Shown in pieces: positions 19,801 to 25,426 of a stretch of DNA of 27,117 nt. Under the pieces are notes generated by a model. The model was not told where the DNA came from, did not search any database, and saw nothing but the letters and a program-made list of their open reading frames with translations. The stretch spans positions 1 to 27,117 of IMG/VR virus record IMGVR_UViG_3300043420_001661, one strand, 5' to 3'. The position numbers and the translations under genes were made by a program. How positions within the stretch are numbered: the first letter of the stretch is position 1; every line of letters starts with the position of its first letter. Source of the stretch: a virus.

Positions 19801-20994
19801 TGATACGTTTAGATTGTATAATACACCAAGTGCAAGTAGAGTTACTGTTCCTCCATCATACTTGCATGTGATAACATTGTCACTGTAAACATCAGTTCCT
19901 GCAATGTGGGTAGTATTTGGATTTGATCTACCATTAATGATAAATTGATTTACATTTTTTTCGACAAAAGCAATGGTTTCTGAATTGACAATGATATTAC
20001 CTTTAGGCTCCAAACCTAAAGTGGAATAAACATCAATTCTATCTCCAATAGTATCTGTTACGGAAATATCTGTTTTTAGTTTGGTTTGTGCTGCAATACT
20101 AAAAGAGCCATTGACAGAGCCTGGTGATAAAACTAATTCAAAAATTCCGCCATCTCCACCATAATTAACCGCATCGACTATGGCAGATGCATATGATGTT
20201 GAAGTTTTTTGTATTAATTTGTTTCCAACTAATTTTTTAATATCACCAGTCAGTACCTTTGCTTTAATTGAATAATTACTTATCCAATCAGAAGTGGAGG
20301 CTTTTATGGTAAAATCTTTTGGATTATATGTCTCTGGGGTATCTTCAGCACTCTTTGAAACAATAGAGTTGAAAATAAACTTTATAGATCTATCAGTACC
20401 CTTTGCTTTGTAGAAGTCACTGATATTTTTAATCAGTACACGCTTATCTACATCTCCTTTTAAATATGCTTCGGGGAAACCACCTAGATACTGTGATTCA
20501 AAGCTTTTTACAAAAGCATACAAAAATAGATTACTAACATTATATACAGTATCATTTACATAATGTGGCTCTGCTTGAGTAGTAACAAACTTAGAACTCT
20601 CATATAAATCTCCTAGAGTTGTGTTGCCACTAACACCCCTAGAAACTTCTAAAAATTCTGTATCTGTTCTTTCTTTATAAAAACAAATTTCATTTCCAAT
20701 TTTAATATATCCATTTTGTTCTGGAAATGAAGTAGCATCCTCAACTACGATTGTAGTGTCGGTTTCGGTAATGCTTGATGATAATTCAGTAAATTGATTG
20801 AGTAAGTTTTTCTCGTAGTAATTAATGTCACAATACTTTGTAACATTAGAAATAATGTCAAGTGGTTGTCCTTGACTTTCTAATTGCTCGTAGTATTTCT
20901 CTACAAACTTGGAGAAGTTTTCGTATTCAGAAACTATAAACCCAGGTAGTTGAGATTCAATTAAGCTAGAGATATTTCTTGTCTTTGCAGCCAT
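10846..20994 (-). CDS. gp7: Giant gp7-like baseplate wedge initiator (3382 aa)
   Basis: Its position between genes 6 and 8, and the N-terminus (SSLIESQLPGFIVSEYENF, then KYYEQLESQGQPLDII), fit the gp7-like wedge protein of T4-type cyanophages, which organises gp6, gp8, gp10 and gp25 in the wedge. At 3382 aa it is over three times T4 gp7 (1032 aa) and takes up 37% of the window. Visible parts: a helical N-terminal domain (residues 1-220); a YHYH-like domain at about 755-865 (FAYDGNPIYGPYGF, then GTYAYFISIDG and FPYIIG); many G-x-GY beta modules; three LDGVLQ-type modules at about 2020-2260; a Ser/Thr/Ile/Val-rich stretch at about 2796-3170; and five scattered copies of an FP..G.I.I..E.I.Y...RG module, the last one ending the protein. 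Six bases separate it from gene 6. The gp7 name rests on context as much as on sequence. Confidence 0.85.
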   Translation of the reverse strand: MAAKTRNISSLIESQLPGFIVSEYENFSKFVEKYYEQLESQGQPLDIISNVTKYCDINYYEKNLLNQFTELSSSITETDTTIVVEDATSFPEQNGYIKIGNEICFYKERTDTEFLEVSRGVSGNTTLGDLYESSKFVTTQAEPHYVNDTVYNVSNLFLYAFVKSFESQYLGGFPEAYLKGDVDKRVLIKNISDFYKAKGTDRSIKFIFNSIVSKSAEDTPETYNPKDFTIKASTSDWISNYSIKAKVLTGDIKKLVGNKLIQKTSTSYASAIVDAVNYGGDGGIFELVLSPGSVNGSFSIAAQTKLKTDISVTDTIGDRIDVYSTLGLEPKGNIIVNSETIAFVEKNVNQFIINGRSNPNTTHIAGTDVYSDNVITCKYDGGTVTLLALGVLYNLNVSNPNPYSSSGDKVQISKSGFISNHPVINGADWFLNTNFRKAFSALNQNISDAIGDLNSDVSAIYEDDQYFYICSSGYPHHSILNQYSPSNLGDQKFLKLIRKYPINTTEIYPTSNRDIGILIDGSVAYSNKDFDSVKYGNITSVVIENKGVGYKNPPFVLINNEANKARCFLAGEVVDRIELLSEDVYNEDPTITITSGRNAKLKPVVTNGEITSIRIEDPGEYYSSAPTIRIFDALGKGAFAEYEAIISPEGQITKCQKINGGRFYSRNSLIVEVIPAGSGAFASAKIREWIKDRFKKNELLLDSNNSYVFSNFNPKFTDGYGVVANPANLRFRSADNINSVLDESTGVKIHSPILGFAYDGNPIYGPYGFSDPGNSNSTVVRMSSGYQLKNNRQNGPSLVDYPLGTFVDDYEWIPSVNSNKTKLDENNGRFCVTPEYPNGTYAYFISIDGLGNPTFPYIIGKNFYSLPVDSNYNSNISQDDIPKNVVRYRDDAIDSNGANSLALIGDTTKGNVSGGYSDYSPETFSVGSQVFIDSNNTGGFGAKSVVSSVNGKEIVSLESVQNKAIAIDLKQNAYLFAGDTVFQSEGLLLNQIIVDNLEITGQQDSDSPNVKVVNDLAVASASSFRVILDDTSSLTQGEIIGDVVNDNRLVVRNVNGTFTTDLPLFATIKVLNILLDKNATYSKGSTLSFIREDDGVIFGTATVLEGSLRQNSLKIRVISGEFFASDDFIIKSNVLSDTSSSKIIKSTSLSENLQINTLNDKVAIVETNGTHNLGIGDKINVDIFPDDSLTETTYYVRKRLYQKCILQDLKFNGEIVDTGIGRFGFLNSGSDYREGVYNDIELIFVDSSKARKNIGKPGDSGNARARITVFELGGGYGRVSFVEITNKGFGYRKSDILTVADDDLNRLSSSISTSRLNIIVDHVGVSAENTEISLISINDISNGDFLQIGEEVVKVTSTNKDAKLITVERAQKNTKAVDHFNGQEVNFYETSYKFDAGFGVLGTTQNTPYVISYNSNTRELILAYDYGVSNPIRVLQSSIFFDQNIASKFVKIESVEEPKYKLEFSKDEINFIINPVINIQKYYKYTFDTSHFSMVDTYLDFSSSLNYNLFTEEKNVSSNLPGTVGSFVSIKLGFGPNISSNEYEQKIPVNFNNYYYFIKASADVDTDESSLKVIDDPLSGENFVIYSTENKFVYSMNSLPQYDGTGTIKYDTTSQFAIGSIKALSIVDTGSDYDLIPLCRGILPTSIHEALVTASIDTTTGYLSSIIVNNQGQNYSKPVALITNGDGFDYKLECISENGRIKAVNILNPGQGFTYDPEIRIFESDVKVFFTSNNIGIPKNIKLISNGFGYNSDYSTLPSFKSTNTFVLKDFEDDSFYGGEKIAQYENGILVANAIVSKNGWRVGSNLLKVENINGIFRNDLPIKGFARSKTATIVAQLETSFSVDIKTYFDNLGRFNSEKGKLSSNSQKLSDSYFYQDYSYVIKSRTPIDFWRDLIKETTHPAGFQLFGELIVESEGTTAMPQNVKEIETHSFINLKPQNISIINTVKYLTENILSVANSNIERGIGSVSIDTFDSSETIAKELILSAPFDGDFDPNSGVLYGTQTFTLIDKKAGTAFSPYSENSLIISLDGVLQEPGKSFTVKGNKITFAQPPFGKRIAEGQEVAAQNFYCRAILFKTEELNSQYIRKLRNIADQFDGEQRIFDLYEEDGSIVKSLPNEKFIVALNGVLQNAKTTEEEPFGNSYAIIRSVDPDVTDKIAFTEPPISHGELYDSTDDIVIREKCFIYSVGSYKRLTIDSRTVKYRGKGPFLILNEVQKSVVKIDDPLYAVVFIDGVLQIPGKSYQIVGPNITFTSPLKYHEDESGKQTLQKVSILLFYGIDKLKTLTFYDFEPNAYYTKSNLIIDGASNQQEFFTWIADYFSDNVIVSQNGTTLGKVKSVKPKTSNINLTLLSSSYEIIDNSDFTFVNPINNDSFTLTQVFESSITYFEDEDGIRKLQVDVPSWLFGTKLGRNAYEERSKLYANLNIGDLIQIDGESDYREIISIPELVNTKQYNTGQFLPGDIYSRVQTSNYNDITRGEGLSITAEIDSSGRVTKLNWNKRDLMLYFNNKVLLQPTAYQYYTVPVIDFIPLSQNGGGARAEAICIGGNVVDIVLVENGYGYDQPPKVVISRGYNRIKNKSRKFDVTTVLNISPPVAFSDSLVASSVITLFASGPTGLSIFSLIDLAAEGAFKEAAKQITYIIIPPLQVVTFAERLAQNEFVVNLPPIEIDYEIQSIELEVVSTIDARADIISSTAIISTDREITSTISKQINEAFVQLDTASINDIGAFLDAPLSETDTIIFIPNTLRFPDSSRLLVGREIVYYERKKQDRFLDVTRGADGTTAQTHEAGDYLRHLPKIVSVVPVGTSTIQSITSIESIKDVLIEVVKTFSAEPKESSITHDSTVLSANQQIEIDNSDFEVLPWIGIIQTPVYNVITVVHSTSSQVQNVVEASKLDSITSTITAVKETNIQVFAEQQINVDVSEILSSTQIVSATESSYESVFSSVVTSSYNAIVVENDINVVSAVTIENYSSNYILRNESTIESIVSSINTIENIINEILVIPPVSYLEVRNSHSVTRILYAQVPAITTVAESLIVSPIEANIELTNNLNINILDTRNTVVSTHINAGYEHSYITSQTSKVISTQLEVIDVVTYGINTSHSAHSTSVTLVNSTIQSSVTSVTNTAIYNQTPLKLNIDPVINCTYISSSNQISSKVNPNSSQTTVQIDTSTGIRGSSIREIDFNIGILDFFTELFVLENPIKTRNQGFFTLSEPINTIISRDGSTIEVTNKNVGRDEFFEGYNLGNAGYTITAFENNRFIDTGVFKVSGSIQAITYAYPNLTINDFEQRRYSAITLTGEFFNLAVPSINEIGSMLTSNISDTSTTMVIDNASGFPDNGRIIINKEVIEYTSKSGNTLLGLIRGADNTVPASHTSNDYLRSF

Positions 20995-20999
20995 TTAAT

Positions 21000-22793
21000 C
21001 TACTCGGGATAAGCAGTGAACTTACTTGTGGTCATATCAACATCTAGGAAAACCTCTCTTACTGCATTAATATCATTGCTTAAAGGTTTTACTCTTAGTT
21101 CAACTCGGTTGTCTTCAAACGAACCACGGATAATAGTTAAATCATACAACATAACTTCGCCTTTTGCATAATCTATTACTCCAGCGGAGTCATTTAGAAC
21201 TAATTTTAGTCCAGTTAAATCATCTATTCTATATAGGACGATTCTACCATCCCTATCTTCCAAATACACGGTATATTCAGGAAATTCGGTAACTGTAAAC
21301 CCAGTTGATCGAAGTGTTGGACCATCACATTCTTTATCAAAGGCATTTTGGAAACAAACTTCGTAAAAGAATGAAGAATTGATAGCTGGAAAGAAATCTT
21401 TCCTCAACATCACTGTAGTTTGATTAGAATTGATTGATCTATCTGCATCATCAATTACACCAATAAATTTACTATATCTAAATTTGCCATTAAACTTTTC
21501 AGTATCTGATTGATCAATATATTGTTGAATTCCTGTTCTTACCTTCTTTACAATCTCAGCTGGAGGTAAATTTGTCTTGGTCCTATTAAAATAAATCTTA
21601 CTTGTCAGTTCTACGAATAAAATTGATGGATCAATGATATCAACAGTAACTGATCCAACCATATATGGCTGTAATCTTCTTACAATATCTTGTTTAGTAA
21701 ATGAAGAAAGTAGGTTTGCATTAGATGGTTTGATTACTACCTTAACTTTGCCGTATTCTGGTGGATCTGCATCTTGACCGCCAAAAGTAATGATATCAGC
21801 GACCGCTGGATAAACGTTCCTAACGATGGCTGCGTAGTCCTGTGCGGTCACTGCACGGTCTTGTGTGCCGAAATACCTAGGCGCATTGTATTTAATTTTA
21901 TCAATGCTTTCAATGTTCTCTCCACCAGATGCTGGAGTTACTGAATTGACAACAACATTTAATGGATAAACCGCATTGTTTCTATCATCAACAATACCAT
22001 TGAATACAAATGTCTTAGCACCATTTGTATCAGGACCATTGGTTACTAGATAAGTAACCTCAATAAACTGACCACTTTCTAGTTTCTTACCTAATACACC
22101 ATCGCCAAAGAAAAGCTCATAGTTCTCATCTTCGACTTCATTTAAAAAATATGTCTTAGTTTCTGAATTTACATCAAGAATATTGTCTGCTCTTTCATAA
22201 AATTCAAAAGCAGATGAATTTTGTGATGGATATACCTTTACTCTAATACTACTTGTATCAACGCCTTGATTCTGAATCAAAAAACGTTGAGATTTTAGTG
22301 CTGTATTGACAGTATAAAAATTTTTAATTAGTGATCCTTCATAGATGGGAACATCAATAAAAGATGCTGTTCCATTCTCTACTGCAGCAGAAACATCATC
22401 TAGTGTGGTGTATTGATATAGTTCTGAATCAAAAATAGTAGTAAATGCAGATCCAGTTCTTAAAATAGCAACATCAGGGGTTGTATTGGTAAAATTAACG
22501 TCAAAATTAATGTAAGCAACAGGTGAAGTAACTGACTTCGGTGTATATCCTAATTGCTTGGCGATTGCAACAACATTATCTCTCAGGGTTGCTGAATCTA
22601 AAAATAACTCGTTAACAACGAGGTTGGTATTAAATGCCGTATAATACGTATTATACGCTAACACATCAAGCAGTGTGCTCCATACAGAACCTTCAAAATC
22701 ATAATCAGTAAAATCTGATTGTGATCTTAAATATTCCTTCAGTGCAATCTTAATATCATTATAATCTAAATTAGATACTTGTGTGTATGGCAT
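21000..22793 (-). CDS. gp6: Baseplate wedge protein gp6 (baseplate J-like)
   Basis: This 597-aa protein is close to T4 gp6 in length (660 aa). The N-terminus contains the characteristic helical segment (FEGSVWSTLLDVLAYNTYYT, followed by NELFLDSATLRDNVVAIAKQLGYTP), where a buried LLD.LAYN motif precedes a surface helix. The middle (APRYFGTQDRAVTAQDYAAI, about residue 310) is the hallmark of baseplate J/gp6 proteins. In T4, gp6 dimers connect neighbouring wedges into the inner baseplate ring and drive the sheath-triggering change. The start codon follows the gp25 stop directly (TAAATG), with AGAGAGAA about 10 bases upstream. No disruption is visible. Confidence 0.94.
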   Translation of the reverse strand: MPYTQVSNLDYNDIKIALKEYLRSQSDFTDYDFEGSVWSTLLDVLAYNTYYTAFNTNLVVNELFLDSATLRDNVVAIAKQLGYTPKSVTSPVAYINFDVNFTNTTPDVAILRTGSAFTTIFDSELYQYTTLDDVSAAVENGTASFIDVPIYEGSLIKNFYTVNTALKSQRFLIQNQGVDTSSIRVKVYPSQNSSAFEFYERADNILDVNSETKTYFLNEVEDENYELFFGDGVLGKKLESGQFIEVTYLVTNGPDTNGAKTFVFNGIVDDRNNAVYPLNVVVNSVTPASGGENIESIDKIKYNAPRYFGTQDRAVTAQDYAAIVRNVYPAVADIITFGGQDADPPEYGKVKVVIKPSNANLLSSFTKQDIVRRLQPYMVGSVTVDIIDPSILFVELTSKIYFNRTKTNLPPAEIVKKVRTGIQQYIDQSDTEKFNGKFRYSKFIGVIDDADRSINSNQTTVMLRKDFFPAINSSFFYEVCFQNAFDKECDGPTLRSTGFTVTEFPEYTVYLEDRDGRIVLYRIDDLTGLKLVLNDSAGVIDYAKGEVMLYDLTIIRGSFEDNRVELRVKPLSNDINAVREVFLDVDMTTSKFTAYPE

Positions 22794-23195
22794 TTATCGA
22801 GTTCTCTCTAAAAAGAATTCTACGTTGAGTGGAATATCGTCTCTACCTATAATCTCAAATTCCATTCCAACATCAAATCCATTATTATCGTAATTTGGTA
22901 TAACCTCTAATGATATAATTCTAATTCTTGGTTCATATTCAGTTAATACGTTTTTAATCTCAGATTGGACCAGTGCTGCTACACCATAATCTAATTGTTC
23001 AAATAATAATCTAGAAATATCCGATCCAATCTGAGAATTAAATAAACGTTCACCTTTGTTAGTTAACAAAAGATTAACAACGGCCTGTTTAATAGCAGCC
23101 TCATCCTTACTAACAATTAAATCGCCAGTAATTGGATGAGGCTTGAATGTAACATTTAAATCTTTAAATGTTTGAAACTGTGGCACAGTAGACAA
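22794..23195 (-). CDS. gp25: Baseplate wedge protein gp25 (GPW/gp25 family)
   Basis: This 133-aa protein is almost the same size as T4 gp25 (132 aa). It carries the family signature in order: an N-terminal DLNVTFKPHP..GDL segment, a helix (AAIKQAVVNLLLTNKGER), then LFNSQIGSDI.RLLFE, where GER.F....G is the conserved core. The C-terminal beta part is VIPNYDNNGFDVGMEFEI. gp25 is the wedge component that nucleates sheath assembly with gp6. The start I use is TTG at 23195, because no ATG exists in this frame near the conserved N-terminus and a TAA stop lies 12 bases upstream. GTG at 23186 is the alternative. No Shine-Dalgarno sequence precedes either, and a late promoter lies only 14 bases upstream. 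Confidence 0.94.
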   Translation of the reverse strand: MSTVPQFQTFKDLNVTFKPHPITGDLIVSKDEAAIKQAVVNLLLTNKGERLFNSQIGSDISRLLFEQLDYGVAALVQSEIKNVLTEYEPRIRIISLEVIPNYDNNGFDVGMEFEIIGRDDIPLNVEFFLERTR

Positions 23196-23208
23196 AAACG
23201 TTTGTTAT

Positions 23209-23216
23209 TATTTATA
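23209..23216 (-). promoter_or_regulatory. T4-type late promoter upstream of gene 25
   Basis: There is a perfect TATAAATA on the minus strand, starting 2 bases after the stop codon of the 58-aa gene. With T4 spacing (start about 6 bases past the element) the transcript begins near 23203, giving only about 8 bases of leader before the gp25 TTG. It would drive gene 25 and probably genes 6 and 7. Confidence 0.75.
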
Positions 23217-23217
23217 G

Positions 23218-23394
23218 TCACTCATGCCACCTCTCTACAAAATCATCGAATCCATTAGCACCACCACACGGTCTGCTATATCGATCTTCTGGAATTTTGT
23301 AACTTGCTTTTTTTAACAGGCGGTCACTCGCCTGTTCTGAGATCAGAGTCATCCCCGATTTGAGGAACTCCTCGCTCTTATCTACATTTGGCAT
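23218..23394 (-). CDS. Hypothetical 58-aa protein upstream of gene 25
   Basis: This 58-codon reading frame begins MPNVDKSEEFLKSGM and ends FDDFVERWHE. It is preceded by a good Shine-Dalgarno sequence (GGAGA, about 7 bases before the ATG), the main argument for it being real. The N-terminal half is amphipathic helix-like with mixed charge. The middle contains an RYSRPCGGANGFDDF segment with a single Cys. I do not recognise the family. It lies between the terminator of the early-type unit and the gene 25 late promoter, so it needs its own promoter or read-through. A GTAAATA sequence at 23466-23472 is a weak late-like candidate. Its base composition is more GC-rich than the wedge genes. Confidence 0.7.
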   Translation of the reverse strand: MPNVDKSEEFLKSGMTLISEQASDRLLKKASYKIPEDRYSRPCGGANGFDDFVERWHE

Positions 23395-23473
23395 CTGTTT
23401 TCTCCATAAAGGTTGAACAGAACTTTTTAAGGGGTTGCTATCCCTGCCTTCAGAGACACATAACTATTTACCA

Positions 23474-23503
23474 ATAAAAAAGCGACACCCGAAGGCATCG
23501 CTT
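23474..23503 (-). terminator. cUUCGg intrinsic terminator after the small basic genes
   Basis: The minus strand folds into a 10-bp stem: AAGCGA pairs with TCGCTT, followed by two G-U pairs and CC/GG. It is closed by a UUCG loop on a C-G pair, one of the most stable RNA tetraloops. A TTTTATT tract follows. It begins 5 bases after the stop of the 36-aa gene. Confidence 0.93.
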
Positions 23504-23507
23504 ATCT

Positions 23508-23618
23508 CTACTTCTTCTTCCTTTTGTTTGCTGCTGCCTTTTTCTTTTGACTTTGATGTTGCGTTGAACGCTTATCTATTTTACTTTTACCATCCTTATG
23601 AATCCATGGATTCTTCAT
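23508..23618 (-). CDS. Small, highly basic 36-aa protein
   Basis: This 36-codon frame starts at 23618 with ATG overlapping the stop of the 46-aa gene (ATGA), which implies translational coupling. It reads MKNPWIHKDGKSKIDKRS, followed by a Q/K/A-rich stretch and a KRKKK C-terminus. Over a third of its residues are Lys or Arg and it has almost no acidic residues, so it probably binds nucleic acid or ribosomal RNA. No family is recognised. It ends just before a cUUCGg terminator, so it is the last gene of a two-gene unit. Its size leaves some doubt, but promoter, coupling and terminator together support expression. Confidence 0.7.
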   Translation of the reverse strand: MKNPWIHKDGKSKIDKRSTQHQSQKKKAAANKRKKK

Positions 23619-23755
23619 CGACCTTGACCACGATAACGCTTACGAGCACCATTACGACTCGTAGCGGCATACTTCGTATGTGCTCCCATACCCTGACGGG
23701 TTTTCTTGGGTTTAGATTCGATTTGATTGCCAGTCAGCGAAGGACGCTTTGCCAT
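23615..23755 (-). CDS. Small basic protein MAKRPSLTG-type (46 aa)
   Basis: This 46-aa protein begins MAKRPSLTGNQIESKPKK and ends SRNGARKRYRGQGR. It is rich in Lys and Arg throughout, with Gly in the middle and end, and probably has little ordered structure by itself. I recall very similar short proteins in marine T4-like cyanophages, but no established function. It is the first gene after a consensus sigma70 promoter, with a 20-base leader and GAGAGG about 6 bases before the ATG, and it overlaps the 36-aa gene by four bases. The expression signals look like those of early, host-polymerase-read genes, whereas its neighbours are late virion genes. A nucleic-acid-binding or host-directed role is a guess from charge and promoter type. 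Confidence 0.85.
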   Translation of the reverse strand: MAKRPSLTGNQIESKPKKTRQGMGAHTKYAATSRNGARKRYRGQGR

Positions 23756-23781
23756 AAGACCTCTCGGTTGATTACCCACAT

Positions 23782-23810
23782 ATTATAGCACACCCCTCAC
23801 CCATTGTCAA
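23782..23810 (-). promoter_or_regulatory. Consensus sigma70 promoter with extended -10
   Basis: The minus strand has TTGACA (23810-23805), exactly 17 bases of spacer, and TATAAT (23787-23782). Both hexamers are perfect, and TGC before the -10 makes it an extended -10 as well. Transcription should start near 23775, about 20 bases before the 46-aa gene. The -35 overlaps the last codons of the PAAR gene. The host RNA polymerase could read it without phage factors. Confidence 0.92.
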
Positions 23811-24129
23811 CAAACACAGAGTTCGCACCAAATGATGCAACCGTACCCGCTTCCCCGTATTTACAAGTTAATAAACTTTTACCAACGATTGCCATCGGTT
23901 TGCCATTGACAAATACTGTGGGTGATCCTGTTGATATCTCATCATTATGTGCATCTTGTGGTTGACTCATATGTATTAATGTTTTATCCCCAACCCTATG
24001 TACACTCTTTGAATTTATAAAAACATCAGCAGATGCTCCAGTTGGTGCTGGTTGATATCCAACAGGTGGCCATGGTCCATGTCCTGTGGTGTTATCCTCT
24101 GGGGTATATAATGCTGGTATATCAGACAT
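23797..24129 (-). CDS. PAAR-motif spike-tip protein (gp5.4-like)
   Basis: This 110-aa protein has the PAAR fold pattern: repeated strands ending in Gly-Asp or Asn-Gly turns (DVFINSKSVHRVGD at 35-48, GSPTVFVNGKPMAIVG at 68-83, SVFVDNG at 104-110). His44, His53, His61 and Cys89 are plausible ligands for the metal ion that PAAR tips carry. PAAR proteins cap the central spike below the gp5 trimer of T4-like phages (gp5.4) and help pierce the outer membrane. The N-terminal 30 residues (Pro-rich, GHGPWPPVGYQPAP) lie outside the core. The start codon overlaps the preceding stop (TAATG), with GAGGA six bases upstream. Metal ligands are inferred and the family call is firm. Confidence 0.87.
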   Translation of the reverse strand: MSDIPALYTPEDNTTGHGPWPPVGYQPAPTGASADVFINSKSVHRVGDKTLIHMSQPQDAHNDEISTGSPTVFVNGKPMAIVGKSLLTCKYGEAGTVASFGANSVFVDNG

Positions 24130-25001
24130 TATTCTTCCTCAAAATTATCTCCACTAGTATTTAATACCGCTTTCTTTCCTCTACGACTCATCGCAAACTT
24201 TAATCTTGATTCTGCTGCTTTCTGATTATTCTGTACTGTTAAATGTGCAGTAAATGGAAATATTCCTTTGTCACTAGTAACTGTAATATCAAAAAAGAAT
24301 CTTAACTTCTTGATATCAGAAGGCTTATATCTAATAACTTGTCCAATTGTTTTTAAATATGGCTCTATTGTCTCACTTTCCGTTGTATACGCTGCTGCTA
24401 TACTTAATGGATAAAATGTATTCACATTAACCGATGAAGGTAACGGTATTTTAATCTTCTCTAAATCAAATGGTAAATCTTTCGGAAAACTATCTAAAGG
24501 TGCCCAGAAAAATCCGTTACTATTAAATTTAGTAACGGCATTTATATATTTTACTACAATCTCCCTATCATAAAAATTCCTCTCAGTGAAATATCCACTG
24601 ATTGTTGCTGGTGATACCCCAGATCCAGGAAAAGTCTTCACTAATGGCTCTAAAAATAATCCAGGTGCCCAAAATGGTGATACTTTAATATCTAATACAC
24701 CATCTAATGATCTCGTAGTATCAGCTCCTGGTAATGGATCCTCTAATATACAATACTTCGGTCCAACTACAGTTGTACTGAGAATTTTTTCATCACCTAC
24801 AGGTGTAGCACTTACTTGCATACTAAATGCTTGGTATGTACTAATGAAATTACCCTCAGGACTTAATTGTATCTCATCATCCGTAGGTGTTGCTATCGGA
24901 AATAACTCAATTAACCCCTGAGGAAATAATTCGAAATTTCTCTTCGGTGTTGATGATAATGGAAATATTCCCGTACTAACTGTCTCTGTTATTATTGGCA
25001 T
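24129..25001 (-). CDS. Unrecognised 290-aa putative spike/baseplate protein
   Basis: I do not recognise a family. The protein is beta-rich with repeated aromatic-Pro segments (FPLSSTP, LFPQG, LFPIATP, FWAPGLF, FFWAPLD), a central segment with charged strands and loops, and a C-terminus that is strongly basic (RLKFAMSRRGKKA) and then acidic (NFEEE). No signal peptide, membrane helix or lysozyme motif is seen. It overlaps the upstream 60-aa gene by 26 bases and the PAAR start by one base, so it belongs to the same late operon. Its place directly before the PAAR gene, where a spike or hub gene is often found, suggests a tail-spike or hub-associated virion component. This is inference from position. 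Confidence 0.8.
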   Translation of the reverse strand: MPIITETVSTGIFPLSSTPKRNFELFPQGLIELFPIATPTDDEIQLSPEGNFISTYQAFSMQVSATPVGDEKILSTTVVGPKYCILEDPLPGADTTRSLDGVLDIKVSPFWAPGLFLEPLVKTFPGSGVSPATISGYFTERNFYDREIVVKYINAVTKFNSNGFFWAPLDSFPKDLPFDLEKIKIPLPSSVNVNTFYPLSIAAAYTTESETIEPYLKTIGQVIRYKPSDIKKLRFFFDITVTSDKGIFPFTAHLTVQNNQKAAESRLKFAMSRRGKKAVLNTSGDNFEEE

Positions 25002-25158
25002 CTTCCAATATCTCTATTCTTTTATCTACTTCATCTAGATATTCAGTTATACTTACATGTTCCTCCCTCTCGGGAGGTCTGTACATTAATCTGAGATTAT
25101 AGAGGGATGCCTCTAATCTCTCAATCCTCTCAATCAAGGAGTTCAGGTCTTGGTTCAT
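24976..25158 (-). CDS. Small coiled-coil protein (60 aa)
   Basis: This 60-residue protein has two helical heptad segments, LNSLIERIERLEASLYNLRL (residues 5-24) and VDKRIEILED (44-53), separated by a YRPPEREEH loop. It is probably an alpha-helical oligomer. A GGAGAGAG sequence lies about 9 bases before its ATG. It overlaps the 70-aa gene by 29 bases and the 290-aa gene by 26 bases, so the three are probably translated together. No family is recognised. It may be an assembly partner of the neighbouring virion proteins, judged by position only. Confidence 0.75.
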   Translation of the reverse strand: MNQDLNSLIERIERLEASLYNLRLMYRPPEREEHVSITEYLDEVDKRIEILEDANNNRDS

Positions 25159-25342
25159 TATTTGTTACTCTCTCCTTCTTTACCATATTATCATACATTG
25201 TCTCTACGCTCATCTCAGGTTGCCCACCTGTATAATAATCCATGGCGGCATCTTGGATGAGATCTGCAAATTCATTGAAATCATCAAATACTTGCTCTCT
25301 TAATGAACCATCCTTGGTTTTGTAAGTTACTCGTTGTTTCAT
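25130..25342 (-). CDS. Hypothetical 70-aa protein, first gene of the late cluster
   Basis: This 70-residue acidic protein begins MKQRVTYKTKDGSLREQVFD, looking like a short beta hairpin, and then has a helical acidic part (FNEFADLIQDAAMDYYTGG). I do not recognise it. It is the first gene downstream of the AT-rich non-coding region, about 71 bases after a predicted late transcription start, and it overlaps the next gene by 29 bases. No clear Shine-Dalgarno sequence precedes its ATG (AAAAAAGTCGCC). The uninterrupted overlap chain to the PAAR gene supports its being real. Confidence 0.75.
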   Translation of the reverse strand: MKQRVTYKTKDGSLREQVFDDFNEFADLIQDAAMDYYTGGQPEMSVETMYDNMVKKERVTNNEPRPELLD

Positions 25343-25418
25343 GGCGACTTTTTTGGGTAAAAATTTTCTGGGAAATTTTTTTGGAATTCGAGGTTTTGTG
25401 TTTTCGATTTCCTTTTAA

Positions 25419-25426
25419 TATTTATC
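25419..25426 (-). promoter_or_regulatory. Putative late promoter for the 70-aa to PAAR cluster
   Basis: The minus strand reads GATAAATA, the same one-base variant of the T4 late element as the one before the DUF4815 gene. Predicted start is near 25413, giving a leader of about 71 bases that is A- and T-rich. It is the only late-type element between the terminator at 25741-25770 and the first gene of the cluster. Confidence 0.55.

Noticed and set aside
23435-23788. Plus-strand frame of 117 codons
   Set aside because: It covers the two small basic genes, their terminator and part of their promoter on the other strand. Those have matching expression signals and this frame has none.
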